Part shown: positions 28,296 to 37,435 of the stretch, in pieces
Layout of the letters: every line of letters starts with the position of its first letter
Position numbering within the stretch: position 1 is the stretch's first letter
DNA from: Virgibacillus sp. SK37
Lineage (GTDB): Bacteria; Bacillota; Bacilli; Bacillales; Amphibacillaceae
NCBI RefSeq assembly: GCF_000725285.1
Contig: NZ_CP007161.1
Location: 1,349,911-1,413,910, forward strand
Length of the DNA stretch: 64,000 nt
Direction: 5' to 3'
Made by a program: the position numbers and the translations under genes
The notes under the pieces: model-generated
Database searches by the model: none
Told to the model about the DNA's origin: nothing
What the model saw: the letters and a program-made list of their open reading frames with translations, nothing else

Positions 28296-29143
28296 TGACA
28301 AATAAAAACAAACATGAAGCATTTAAGAACGAGAAAAGCATTCACACAGACTTCAAAGAGAAAATGACGTATAGTGATTATCTTGGCCTTGATACATTAC
28401 TGGCTAGTCATCATCCATTAAGCGATCACCATGATGAAATGTTATTTATTTCCGTCCACCATGTGAGTGAAATCTGGATGAAGCAGATTCTACATGAAAT
28501 GAATTCAGCCATCCATGATATTCAGGCAGACAATTTACGGGAGGCGTTTAAAAAATTAGCCAGAGTTTCTCAAATTCAAATGCAACTAAAAAATGTTTGG
28601 GATGTGCTAGCAACGTTAACTCCTAGTGAGTATATTGAGTTTCGGGATAAACTTGGCAATGCTTCCGGATTCCAATCGTATCAGAATCGACTTATCGAGT
28701 TTGCTCTCGGATATAAAACCGATTATGTGATTAAAATCTATGAAAAAAATCCGGAGTTACATGAAAAGCTGAAGGCAGCCTATGAAGCACCAAGTATCTA
28801 TGATGTGGCAATTCAAGCACTTGCCAGAGCTGGGCTGTCAATTGATCAGGAAGTTCTGGACAGGGATGTAAGTGAAACACATCAAAAAAATGAGAGTGTG
28901 AAGGAAGCGTGGAAGACAGTATATAAAAACGTTGACCAATATTGGGAGCTATATGAGCTTGCTGAGGAGCTTGTTGATATTGAGGACCAATTCCAACAGT
29001 GGCGGTTCCGTCACATGAAAACAGTAGAACGAATTATAGGATTTAAAATGGGGACAGGTGGCTCAGGTGGTGTCAGCTATTTGAAAAAAGTACTTGACCA
29101 ATATTTCTTCCCAGAACTGTGGCAGCTGCGTACAGAGATCTAA
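28295..29143 (+). CDS. kynA: Tryptophan 2,3-dioxygenase
   Basis: A 282-residue heme enzyme oxidising L-tryptophan to N-formylkynurenine, the first and committed step. [40 protein letters not shown] contains the substrate-pocket His and Arg/Tyr positions known for [23 protein letters not shown] is the conserved loop. The C-terminal [29 protein letters not shown] carries the proximal heme His ([12 protein letters not shown]) and the GTGGSxG loop. The start overlaps the kynB stop. Length is family-typical for a bacterial tetramer. Confidence 0.97.
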   Translation: MTNKNKHEAFKNEKSIHTDFKEKMTYSDYLGLDTLLASHHPLSDHHDEMLFISVHHVSEIWMKQILHEMNSAIHDIQADNLREAFKKLARVSQIQMQLKNVWDVLATLTPSEYIEFRDKLGNASGFQSYQNRLIEFALGYKTDYVIKIYEKNPELHEKLKAAYEAPSIYDVAIQALARAGLSIDQEVLDRDVSETHQKNESVKEAWKTVYKNVDQYWELYELAEELVDIEDQFQQWRFRHMKTVERIIGFKMGTGGSGGVSYLKKVLDQYFFPELWQLRTEI

Positions 29144-29198
29144 TCATAGTTTGATAGATAAAGAAGTTCTCATTTCTTAATTTAAAGGGGGAAAATGA

Positions 29199-30542
29199 AT
29201 GAAAGAATCAAGAGATCAATGGTCTTCTAAGCTGGGGTTTATTTTGTCATCCGCTGGGGCAGCCATCGGACTCGGAGCAATATGGAAATTCCCATATGCT
29301 ACGGGTATGAATGGCGGTGGAGCTTTCTTCCTCGTGTTTGTGCTATTTACTATATTTATTGGTTTACCGATGCTAATTTCCGAATTTATCATTGGAAGGG
29401 GAGCAAAAAGAGAGGCAGTTTCTGCATACGATCATTTGGCTCCAGATTCCTCTTGGCGGGTAATAGGTAGACTTGGCGTTATTGGCTGCTTTTTACTGTT
29501 ATCCTTTTATAGTGTTGTCGGTGGTTGGATCGTCCTTTATTCCGGACTGAGCTTAACAGGGAACGTAATAAAAGAAGAAGCAAATTATGGTGCTTTATTT
29601 GATACCATTATTGGTACACCATGGATGGGACTTGGAGGATTGGCAATTTTCCTGCTCATTAATGTCATTGTGCTTTTGTTTGGTATTAAAAATGGTATCG
29701 AAAAAGCGAGTAAATATCTCATGCCGCTTCTATTTATCTTTTTTATTATTCTTGTAGTGCGATCCATTACATTAGACGGCGCAATGGAAGGGGTAGCGTT
29801 TTTCTTAAGTCCGGATTTTTCCAGCATTACAGGTGAGGGGATTCTATATGCGCTTGGTCAATCCTTTTTCTCTTTAGCTGTTGGCTTTTCCTGTATGGTT
29901 ACATATAGTTCGTATTTGAATAAACAGGAAAGCATCCCTAATTCAGCAGGTAGTGTAGTATCATTAAACATTTTAGTATCCTTGCTTGCAGGATTAGCTA
30001 TTTTTCCAGTCGTTTTTGCATTTGGATTAGAACCTGCAGAAGGTCCAGGATTATTATTCGTTGTTTTACCAACAGTATTTAGTCAAATGGCATTTGGTTC
30101 TGTATTTTTAGCTTTGTTTCTATTACTATTCTTATTTGCTACGCTGACATCTTCGTTTAGTCTACTAGAAATAATTATCTCAGCATTCACCGCAAATAAG
30201 AATTATACTAGACGAAAAGTGACTTTAATAACAGGCTGTATTGTCTTCCTGGCCAGTATACCAGCAGCATTATCGTTTGGTGTTCTTGCAGATGTTTCTA
30301 TATTTGGTAAATCCGTATTCGATGCGACCGATTTTCTCGTTAGTAATATCTTGCTTCCATTAGGCAGCTTGCTAATCGCGATATTTATTTCCTATCGTAT
30401 GGATCAGGCAATTGTTATGGAGGAATTTAGATCAGGCTCCAAAGTTGGTGTTGGTATCTTTAAAGCATGGCGATTTCTCATGCGCTACGTAGTACCTGTA
30501 ACTATTTTAATTGTTTTCATTTATTCACTGGGATTCATTTAG
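29199..30542 (+). CDS. Sodium-dependent NSS-family transporter (probable tryptophan/aromatic uptake)
   Basis: A 447-residue integral membrane protein with 11-12 helices of the LeuT/MhsT fold. WSSKLGFILSSAGAAIGLGAIWKFPY is the canonical TM1 with the unwound GAAIGLGAIW sodium/substrate site. FVLFTIFIGLPML, GQSFFSLAVGFSCMVTYSSYL (TM6 region) and ATLTSSFSLLEIIIS (TM8, Thr-Ser sodium ligands) also fit. AAAGGGGG precedes ATG 29199. It follows kynA by 55 bp and ends at the operon terminator; together with the known tryptophan transporter MhsT of this family, that makes tryptophan the likely substrate (inference). Confidence 0.9.
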   Translation: MKESRDQWSSKLGFILSSAGAAIGLGAIWKFPYATGMNGGGAFFLVFVLFTIFIGLPMLISEFIIGRGAKREAVSAYDHLAPDSSWRVIGRLGVIGCFLLLSFYSVVGGWIVLYSGLSLTGNVIKEEANYGALFDTIIGTPWMGLGGLAIFLLINVIVLLFGIKNGIEKASKYLMPLLFIFFIILVVRSITLDGAMEGVAFFLSPDFSSITGEGILYALGQSFFSLAVGFSCMVTYSSYLNKQESIPNSAGSVVSLNILVSLLAGLAIFPVVFAFGLEPAEGPGLLFVVLPTVFSQMAFGSVFLALFLLLFLFATLTSSFSLLEIIISAFTANKNYTRRKVTLITGCIVFLASIPAALSFGVLADVSIFGKSVFDATDFLVSNILLPLGSLLIAIFISYRMDQAIVMEEFRSGSKVGVGIFKAWRFLMRYVVPVTILIVFIYSLGFI

Positions 30543-30634
30543 AACCGTACCTAAATCTGCAACCCAAATAACCAGTTGCTTCATTAACTGAAAATAAATG
30601 CAATTCAAGTAAGCATTGTACGATAACAGTATTG

Positions 30635-30670
30635 AAAAGAGCGCCATCCTAATAAGGGTGGCGCTCTTTT
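30635..30670 (+). terminator. Terminator of the kyn operon
   Basis: A 14-bp stem AAAAGAGCGCCATCC/GGTGGCGCTCTTTT (one wobble) followed by a T-rich 3' arm. Confidence 0.9.
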
Positions 30671-30799
30671 CATTGCCCGGGAAATGATATAATCGTTTCA
30701 GCAGTAGATTGCTTCATTGATCTAATTATAAAGAATTTATAAAGTTTGTTTTTATCTTTTTTTATCATGATATAGTAGCAATATACAGGAGGAATCAGC

Positions 30800-31501
30800 A
30801 TGCAAGCACATATTCTATTAGTTGAAGATGACCCGGAAATTGCTCGGGTTGTACGAGATATGCTCCTACGTGAAAACTATAAAGTTACCTGGGCGACGAC
30901 AGGGCTGGAAGGTTGGGAGGATTTTCAAGAAAATTCATATGATCTGGTATTGGTAGATTTAATGTTGCCAGAAATGGATGGCTTTACTTTATGTAAAAAT
31001 ATTCGTTGGAAAAGTGATATTCCCTTAATTATAATTAGCGCCCGCAAGGAAGATGAAGATAAGGTAACTGGTTTACACTTAGGAGCAGATGACTATGTTG
31101 CAAAACCATTTAGCTTAGTAGAATTAAAAGCAAGAGTCGCATCTCAATTACGCCGATGGAGGAGATACCAAGGAAAAGAAGAAAGAGCAAATACCTCAAC
31201 ATATCTGCATGGTTTGAAAATTGATTGGGATCAGAGACAGGTTACGTTGGAGGATGTAAAGATTCCCCTCACCAGCAAAGAGTATGATTTATTGGAATTA
31301 CTTGCTAAACACCCTGGGCAAACTTTCTCCAAAACAGAGCTATATGAGTATGTTTGGAAACAAATCGAAGCAGATGGAGTGCCTACCGTGACAGTCCATA
31401 TAAAAGCATTAAGAGAGAAATTAAATGATCCAGTAAAAATCCCCAAGTTTATTCAAACAGACTGGGGAAAGGGGTATCGATTTATAGGTGAACTCCTATG
31501 A
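30800..31501 (+). CDS. OmpR/PhoB-type response regulator
   Basis: 233 residues. The receiver domain (1-120) has acidic pair EDD at 9-11, phosphoacceptor Asp53 (VLVDLMLPEMDG), the switch residue in IIISARKED and the Lys in GADDYVAKPFS. The C-terminal winged helix (about 135-230) has PLTSKEYDLLELLAKHPGQTFSKTELYEYVW and VHIKALREKL ... TDWGKGYRFIG. AGGAGG precedes ATG 30800. It overlaps the sensor kinase by 4 nt (ATGA) and is first in an operon running to about 36340. Closest in style to VanR-like regulators. Targets are unknown, but the operon itself, with its cell-envelope content, is the natural one. Confidence 0.95.
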   Translation: MQAHILLVEDDPEIARVVRDMLLRENYKVTWATTGLEGWEDFQENSYDLVLVDLMLPEMDGFTLCKNIRWKSDIPLIIISARKEDEDKVTGLHLGADDYVAKPFSLVELKARVASQLRRWRRYQGKEERANTSTYLHGLKIDWDQRQVTLEDVKIPLTSKEYDLLELLAKHPGQTFSKTELYEYVWKQIEADGVPTVTVHIKALREKLNDPVKIPKFIQTDWGKGYRFIGELL

Positions 31502-32976
31502 AGATAAAAACATGGTTACTCATCTCATATTTTGTAGTGATGGTATTGCCGTTAATTGCTGCTTATCTCTTGTTTGGCTGGATCCAGTCCTATAATAATC
31601 AACAGAAAGTAACGGAGCATGTGGACACTGTATCTGCTTTACAATCGTTAAATCAGGCCTTAAGTGATCCAAAGCTTTATACATCAAAAACCTATAGAAA
31701 GCGCCTGGATCGTATTGCAGATTCTAAACAATCAATTGCCTTGTTTAACCCGGACGGAGTAGTCATCTATACATCAAATCCATCCTTTATACCAGCCCAT
31801 TACGGAATTGGAAAACAACAACTATATGAGGACCTTTACTCATTGGAACAGGGGTACCGTACGTATACATACAAACAGCCTGTATTCTCCGGAAATGCGC
31901 TGATCGGTTTTTTTCAAGTAGAAATAGCTCGGGACACGTGGGTAGCCGGTGTGAAAAACCGTAGTTTACTAGTTGGTGGATTATTTATCCTCGTATTTAT
32001 ATTTATTTATATATGTATTATCCGACTAGTAAATAAAAAGCTGAACACAAGACTAACTGGATTGATGAATGAGATGACGGCATTTGCAGCAGGTAATCAA
32101 GTAAAGGAAAAACCGACAAATAATGATGAGATTGGTAAGTTAACAAAACACTTTTACGATATTCGCAGGCAAATAAATAATGCAAGGAAACACCTTGAGC
32201 AGGAGCAACAAGCAAAGGAATATTTAATTGCGAGTGTTTCTCATGATTTAAAAACACCACTAACCTCAATTAAGGCATACGCAGAATCACTACATTTGGA
32301 AACGGATTTGGCACCATCTGAAAGAAAAGACTACCAGCGGGTAATAAAGGAGAAGGCTGATTTTATGCAACAAATGCTTGATGATTTGTTAACCTTCACT
32401 CTGCTTCAGTCCCCAAAGCATGATATGGAGTTGGTTGAGGTAGATGGGTCAGAGTTCTTTGAGATGCTTGTAGGCGACTACGAACCGTTGTGCAGAAGAA
32501 AGAATATATGCCTTCAAGCATATGCTGATGTCCAAGGATTGTTTGGAGTGAATCCAAAACAAATGATTCGGATAGCGGATAATTTAGTAAGTAACGCTAT
32601 TTCACACACGCCGAAGAATGGGAAAATTTGGGTTACTGCCGTCTCTGATCCAACAAAGCTGAAGAAGTACTTATTCGATTTTGTTTGCCAAGAAGACTTT
32701 ATAACAATAAAGCCCTCTTCCTATTTTATTGTGCAAAATGAGGGGAAGGGGATCCAAGAAGAGAATTTGTCACGTGTATTTGATCCGCTTTATCAAGTAG
32801 ATGAAGCGAGGAGTAAACGTGATGCACATGGTACCGGATTGGGACTAAGCATAACGAAACAAATTATAGAGATACATGGAGGAACAGTGAGATTATTTTC
32901 TAAGGAAGAGATTGGAACCTGTGTTATTTGTATCTTGCCACAGATAGGAGAGGGGATTGAGAATGAAGGTAACTAA
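31498..32976 (+). CDS. Sensor histidine kinase
   Basis: 492 residues. TM1 (about 7-28), an extracytoplasmic sensor of about 125 residues (dCache/PAS-like: KQSIALFNPDGVVIYTSNPS), TM2 (about 160-180, LLVGGLFILVFIFIYICIIRLV), HAMP, then the HisKA box VSHDLKTPLTSIKAYAESL with phosphorylated His249. The ATPase domain has DNLVSNAISHTPKNGKIW (N box), FDPLYQVDEARSKRD (F box) and GTGLGLSITKQIIEIHGG (G boxes). The 4-nt overlap with the regulator implies coupled translation. The stimulus is unknown; the lipoprotein and M48 protease downstream suggest envelope stress. Confidence 0.95.
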   Translation: MKIKTWLLISYFVVMVLPLIAAYLLFGWIQSYNNQQKVTEHVDTVSALQSLNQALSDPKLYTSKTYRKRLDRIADSKQSIALFNPDGVVIYTSNPSFIPAHYGIGKQQLYEDLYSLEQGYRTYTYKQPVFSGNALIGFFQVEIARDTWVAGVKNRSLLVGGLFILVFIFIYICIIRLVNKKLNTRLTGLMNEMTAFAAGNQVKEKPTNNDEIGKLTKHFYDIRRQINNARKHLEQEQQAKEYLIASVSHDLKTPLTSIKAYAESLHLETDLAPSERKDYQRVIKEKADFMQQMLDDLLTFTLLQSPKHDMELVEVDGSEFFEMLVGDYEPLCRRKNICLQAYADVQGLFGVNPKQMIRIADNLVSNAISHTPKNGKIWVTAVSDPTKLKKYLFDFVCQEDFITIKPSSYFIVQNEGKGIQEENLSRVFDPLYQVDEARSKRDAHGTGLGLSITKQIIEIHGGTVRLFSKEEIGTCVICILPQIGEGIENEGN

Positions 32977-34054
32977 ATGGATGGGCATACTGGCTATTTT
33001 TGGAGCTTTGGGTTGGTGTGCCGGATGCTCTGCCGAAACGAGTAGCTATTCACCGGAACAAATGATTAATAACGCCTTAGAAGAGGAGGAGAATCCTGAT
33101 TATTATGGAGAATCCATCATGGAAATCTATGAAAATGGTGAAATGACAGAGAAAATGAAGATGAAGGAGTGGCATAGTAAGGACGGAAAGATACGTATTG
33201 AAACGACGAATGAGAGCGGAAAAGATAAAACAGTAGTGGTAAACGACGGCCAAACAATAACAACTTTTGAGGAAAATGAAAATCAAGCGACGGTAATAGA
33301 TGATAAAGAAATAATTGAGTACAACCAACCTTCTCCTAAAGAGCAGGCAAATGCCATCTTGGAAATGATTAAAGAGACGCATAAGATTTCCAGTGAGGAA
33401 GATGAAGAAATTGCAGGACGTAATACATTCCATCTTGTTGCTCAACCTAAAGAAAAAAATAGTTTGTTAGGGAAACAGGAACTTTGGATTGATAAGGAAA
33501 ATTGGATGGTATTGAAGATGTATTCTACCTCAGGCAATCAAACGTCCAAAGCGATCTATACCAAAATAGATGTGGGCACAGCTATCCCAGAGGAGAAATT
33601 CGCCCTCCATCTACCTAAAGACGTAGAAATAAAAAATCTAAATGATATTAATAAGACGAAAACTGTGACGTTACAAGAAGCTAGGGAAGGATTGGACGCC
33701 CCGTTTCTTTATTTTCCCGAGGAAAACGGATTGGAAATTTCCACTATCGAGCAAGACGATCTTACAGGAATAGTAGAACGCACGGAAATCAATATGAACT
33801 ACAACAAAGGGGATGTACCTTTTTTAACCTTGTCTGTATTTGAGTCACCAGAGGAGGAAGATGAATCCTATACGCTGCCGGAGGAAGAGTCAGTTACAGT
33901 TAGAAATTATGAGGGCTCATTTATTGATATGGAAGGGTTTCGTAATTTGGTTTGGCAGGAAGAGGGCTTGACATATTCCATATTAATTATTGATCCGTCC
34001 GTTCCTTTGGAAAAATTATTGCAAGCGACTGAAAAGATGGAAATAATGAATTAA
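32963..34054 (+). CDS. LolA-like lipoprotein in two-component operon
   Basis: 363 residues from ATG 32963 (GAGAGGGG 7 nt upstream; a TTG at 32957 is alternative), overlapping the kinase gene by 14 bp. The signal peptide ends in a lipobox-like WCAGC, with the acylated Cys near residue 22. The mature part begins with a LolA/LppX-type half-barrel: YYGESIMEIYENGEMTEKMKMKEWHSKDGKIRIET, then KTVVVNDGQTITTFEE, QELWIDKENWMVLKMYS and KIDVGTAIPEEKFALHLPKDVEI. Gram-positive relatives (sporulation or OM-like carrier proteins, e.g. YdcC/DcrB type) are lipoprotein carriers or regulators of sigma or kinase pathways. The second half (about 240-363) is a separate beta-rich domain. Possibly it modulates the kinase beside it. 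Confidence 0.75.
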   Translation: MKVTKWMGILAIFGALGWCAGCSAETSSYSPEQMINNALEEEENPDYYGESIMEIYENGEMTEKMKMKEWHSKDGKIRIETTNESGKDKTVVVNDGQTITTFEENENQATVIDDKEIIEYNQPSPKEQANAILEMIKETHKISSEEDEEIAGRNTFHLVAQPKEKNSLLGKQELWIDKENWMVLKMYSTSGNQTSKAIYTKIDVGTAIPEEKFALHLPKDVEIKNLNDINKTKTVTLQEAREGLDAPFLYFPEENGLEISTIEQDDLTGIVERTEINMNYNKGDVPFLTLSVFESPEEEDESYTLPEEESVTVRNYEGSFIDMEGFRNLVWQEEGLTYSILIIDPSVPLEKLLQATEKMEIMN

Positions 34055-34074
34055 AAACAGGGGAGGGGAGAAGA

Positions 34075-35835
34075 ATGCCCCAAGCTATTACAATCATTAG
34101 TTATTTTTTATTAACTGGAATGATCGCTTTTATATCTTTTATACTTCCTAAGCGCATTGGGAAGGTGATGGAAATTAGCGTTATCCTTGGCTTTATTATT
34201 TATCTGTTCATCATGTATGAGATTACAGAAGCACTTATGTTAATCAGTTTGTGTGCCTTCATTTATGGGAGTTTAATCGTTATATTTGATCGGGATAAGC
34301 AAGCAAAACAGCGTCAATTAAAAGAGGAGTTAAAGCAAACTCTCTGCAAGAAGATCCCCCAGTCGAAAGATGTGCGAAGACTAACACTTGATATCTTTTT
34401 CGTCCTTTTAGTTAGCTCGATCGGCCTCCTATTTATTTTTTATGCACCAGAAACCTACGCACTTTTGAAGTTTTTTATTGGAATCTATTTCATCTTAACA
34501 ATTACCCAATTTGTTTCAAGGGTAACTAATTATGTTACTGCAGAGCTCTATTTCCTACCGGAGGAAAACCGACTTATTATTTTATCAGCCTTGGAACCAA
34601 GGGATTTACCTTTGGAAGAAGTACAGAAAATACGTTGGGAAACAGGTCCTGATTTGCTGCGTCTCCATCCAATGTTTACATTTATGACGGAAAACATGGA
34701 TTATACAATATCTTTTGATTCTGTGCTCCGTCTGTCTTTTCCGGGGGAAACAATATACATTAATTTTGACTCCAAATCGTACATCTTTGGACAATTATTA
34801 AAAGGGATGAAAGAAAATACAGAGCAGAAGGAAAAGAAAGTAGTAGCACTTTGGCACCCGGATAACTTAAAGCGTCTCTTTTGGAAAGGGTATTATGCTA
34901 TAACAGTAAAGGGTATTTCTGCCTATACAGGCTTATTGTTTATATTGATTTGGTTAGATGTTCCTTCCTATGTCATGATTGGCTTTGTATTAGTATGGTG
35001 GGTGTTTAATCTGTATATTTCTGACCGGGTGCTTGTGGCTGCTTCAGACGCAAAGGAACTTACAGAGGGAAAGTTATTTACCGAAGCACAGCAGCTGTTT
35101 AAGCAAGCTGGAATAAGGAAAACACGTTTATATCTGGTTGATTCACCGATTTATAATGGGATGGCAACTGGCATGAATCTTGGCCGTGGAACAATTATGC
35201 TGACAACAGCCACAGCACAGCTCTCTATAAATACAGTAAAAGCAATAATTGCTCATGAGGCGATTCATATAAAAAAACGAGATATATTAATCCATCAAAT
35301 TGCTCGCATGCTCTTTTTTGGAGGAATTGCAGCAGGTACCTATCTATTTTATGATCAACTTTTAATATTGACTGACCATATTGTATTACTGACAATTCTT
35401 ATCTACTTTCTAATGACTCTATTTCCTATGTATTTATCATTTGTGGCACAATGGACAGAGATGCGTGCAGATTATCTAGGATCCTTACTACTGGATGAAA
35501 AAGGATCGCAAATGGCCAAGGGACTTTATGAATTAGGCATAGCACAGGATGAAGCAGTCAAAAAGAAACTATCTTATAGTACACAAGATGCAAATTCAGT
35601 AAAAAGAAAACTTAGTACAGAGCGGGAAGGATGGTTTCTTCGTTTTATTGAATTTCAATTTATGGTTCATCCGCCACTATATTGGCGTATTTATTCCCTC
35701 CGTTCGTATAAGAGTTGGTCATCAACATTACTGGCGTGGACAGCAGCAAGGTTAAAGGAGTCACTGCCCGATTTTTTCAGGAAAAGCATCAACTGTAATG
35801 AGCAAAATGCGAAGGAGGTAAAAGCATGGAAATAG
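34075..35835 (+). CDS. M48-family membrane metalloprotease
   Basis: 586 residues. The N-terminal half has four or five membrane helices. A cytosolic domain with beta-rich sequence (LPEENRLIILSALEPRDLPLEEVQ) lies between about 165 and 265. Further helices flank a zinc-protease core: IIAHEAIHIKKRD with H394-E-A-I-H398, and the third ligand in TEMRADYLG (E462, D466), the HEXXH + ExxxD arrangement of M48 (HtpX/Ste24). At 586 residues it is twice the size of HtpX, so the N-terminal membrane/soluble part is an extra module. GGGGAGGGGAGAAG precedes ATG 34075. It likely cleaves membrane or lipoprotein substrates when the two-component system senses damage (inference). Confidence 0.82.
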   Translation: MPQAITIISYFLLTGMIAFISFILPKRIGKVMEISVILGFIIYLFIMYEITEALMLISLCAFIYGSLIVIFDRDKQAKQRQLKEELKQTLCKKIPQSKDVRRLTLDIFFVLLVSSIGLLFIFYAPETYALLKFFIGIYFILTITQFVSRVTNYVTAELYFLPEENRLIILSALEPRDLPLEEVQKIRWETGPDLLRLHPMFTFMTENMDYTISFDSVLRLSFPGETIYINFDSKSYIFGQLLKGMKENTEQKEKKVVALWHPDNLKRLFWKGYYAITVKGISAYTGLLFILIWLDVPSYVMIGFVLVWWVFNLYISDRVLVAASDAKELTEGKLFTEAQQLFKQAGIRKTRLYLVDSPIYNGMATGMNLGRGTIMLTTATAQLSINTVKAIIAHEAIHIKKRDILIHQIARMLFFGGIAAGTYLFYDQLLILTDHIVLLTILIYFLMTLFPMYLSFVAQWTEMRADYLGSLLLDEKGSQMAKGLYELGIAQDEAVKKKLSYSTQDANSVKRKLSTEREGWFLRFIEFQFMVHPPLYWRIYSLRSYKSWSSTLLAWTAARLKESLPDFFRKSINCNEQNAKEVKAWK

Positions 35836-36110
35836 ACTTTTTGTGGTTGGGATTAGGATTAGCTGCTATGGGATATTTTATTGGGGATGGGTTAAAGAAT
35901 TTCAAGAACCCATATGCACGTGACTTATTGGGAGAAGAAGAGGAACATGAACTGGTACATGAAAATGAAGTTCATCATATTATTGGTATTTCCAAAGCAG
36001 ATACGCAAGTGTTATTGAAAGAACATCCTGAAATACCTCATATTTTGGTAAATAATACAGCTTATTATTCAAGAGATAAACTACTTAAGTGGCTTAAAAA
36101 TATAGAGTAA
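35826..36110 (+). CDS. Small membrane-anchored HTH-like protein
   Basis: 94 residues, overlapping the M48 gene by 10 bp with GGAGGTAAAAGC before ATG 35826. Residues 4-21 form one membrane helix (FLWLGLGLAAMGYFIGDG). The C-terminal 45 residues (HHIIGISKADTQVLLKEHPEIPHILVNNTAYYSRDKLLKWLKN) look like an excisionase/MerR-type small winged helix, ending in the typical Y-S-R-D-K-L-L-x-W-L pattern. A membrane-tethered DNA- or protein-binding switch is possible; function unknown. Confidence 0.7.
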   Translation: MEIDFLWLGLGLAAMGYFIGDGLKNFKNPYARDLLGEEEEHELVHENEVHHIIGISKADTQVLLKEHPEIPHILVNNTAYYSRDKLLKWLKNIE

Positions 36111-36133
36111 TAGTTGGTAAAGGAGGTAAATGG

Positions 36134-36340
36134 ATGGACTGGTTGCAATTACATGACTTTATTACTCCCACGAACCCCTATGCAGCTTTATTTTTTGGAA
36201 TGCTCGTTTCCCTTATTGCTTCTATTGTTGTGTTTATTCAAACCCGAAATAAAAAATCGTTTCTACTTGTTTTGGTAGCAGGTAGTCTAACCTCTCTAGT
36301 TGGAGTGGCTATTCTTTACATGCTGGGCTTTTATCAATGA
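36134..36340 (+). CDS. Small two-helix membrane protein
   Basis: 68 residues, two hydrophobic helices (FFGMLVSLIASIVVFIQ and FLLVLVAGSLTSLVGVAILYMLGFY) joined by a short positive loop (TRNKKS). AAAGGAGG precedes ATG 36134. Last gene of the two-component/M48 operon, 23 bp after the HTH-like gene. It may be a partner or regulator of the protease; no family recognised. Confidence 0.65.
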   Translation: MDWLQLHDFITPTNPYAALFFGMLVSLIASIVVFIQTRNKKSFLLVLVAGSLTSLVGVAILYMLGFYQ

Positions 36341-36360
36341 AATAAAACGTGTCGCAAGTG

Positions 36361-36397
36361 GATGTTTACCCTTATAGGTAGACATCTTTACTTTTTA
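36361..36397 (+). terminator. Terminator of the two-component/M48 operon
   Basis: A 10-bp stem GATGTTTACC/GGTAGACATC (one wobble) followed by TTTACTTTTT, 20 bp after the last stop. Confidence 0.75.
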
Positions 36398-36526
36398 CCA
36401 TGGAATACTCGTAGTGGTGTAGAAAAAATTAGAAGCCTTCACCATTTATACGTGGTAAAAAACCAACTAATTATGTAAATATTATGATAAGATAATTAAA
36501 CAGAGATTGAGGGAAGAGGGGTCATA

Positions 36527-37309
36527 ATGACTAACCATGAATTGCTTTACTTGTTCCATAAAGAATTGCGGCAGGGAGCATATACACAGGGATATAGAAG
36601 GGAAGAAACAGACCATGTTGTACGTCATGTTTCCCAATTTGATGAGAAAGGGTTTATTATCGCATCCACTTTAAATGATGATAATGCTCGAGATGTGGTA
36701 CGCCAAGAGCTGAGCTACTTCCAAGAGCTTGGGCAAGAATTTGAATGGAAAGTTTATAGCTATGATCAGCCAATAAACTTACTTGAAATACTAAGAGAGG
36801 AAGGCTTCATCATTGGAGGTACGGAGGCGTTAATGGTGATGAAGCTAGATGAAGATCATCCATTACTTCACGACATACCTGATATAAAGGTAAAGGAGAT
36901 TACGGATTACCAAGGAATCAAAGATATAATTAGCTTAGAAGATTTTATTTGGAAGGAAACGCATACAGAGCTTGGAGAAAGATTATGGCGTGATAAACAA
37001 AATTATCCAGAGTCCTTGTACTTATACGGGGTTTATGAAGCGGATAAGTTAGTGAGTGGAGCATGGATGTATTTGGAGAACGGTTCCTCTTTTGCAAGCC
37101 TGTGGGGTGGTTCCACACTACCGGAATATAGAGGGAAAGGATACTATCATGCTCTCTTGTCTGCCCGGGCAAAAAAAGCCTATGAACAAGGATATCCGTG
37201 TCTAACAGTGGATGCCAGTCCAATGAGTAGAAAAATTTTGGAAAAACAAGGCTTTCTTTGTCTAGCTTATACATATGAGTGTAATTCTCCTGAAATGGAA
37301 TCTCGCTGA
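36527..37309 (+). CDS. GNAT-family N-acetyltransferase
   Basis: 260 residues. The C-terminal half has the GNAT core: SGAWMYLENGSSFASLWGGSTLPEYRGKGYYHALLSARAKKA, with R-G-K-G-Y-Y as the acetyl-CoA pyrophosphate loop (Q/R-x-x-G-x-G/A), then LTVDASPMSRKILEKQGF. The N-terminal half is a divergent second GNAT-like lobe, as in tandem GNAT enzymes. GGGAAGAGGGGTC precedes ATG 36527. It acetylates an unknown small molecule or protein in the cytosol. Single gene. Confidence 0.85.
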   Translation: MTNHELLYLFHKELRQGAYTQGYRREETDHVVRHVSQFDEKGFIIASTLNDDNARDVVRQELSYFQELGQEFEWKVYSYDQPINLLEILREEGFIIGGTEALMVMKLDEDHPLLHDIPDIKVKEITDYQGIKDIISLEDFIWKETHTELGERLWRDKQNYPESLYLYGVYEADKLVSGAWMYLENGSSFASLWGGSTLPEYRGKGYYHALLSARAKKAYEQGYPCLTVDASPMSRKILEKQGFLCLAYTYECNSPEMESR

Positions 37310-37435
37310 ATATAAAATCTAGGAAGTTATTAGACATTTTTGTGCTAGATTTACCAACATAAGGAAATAAGTCTTGTTTTCTAGCTATACCCTTGCTACC
37401 CTTAGGGAAGAAAAATATAGCGAGGGGGATAATGG

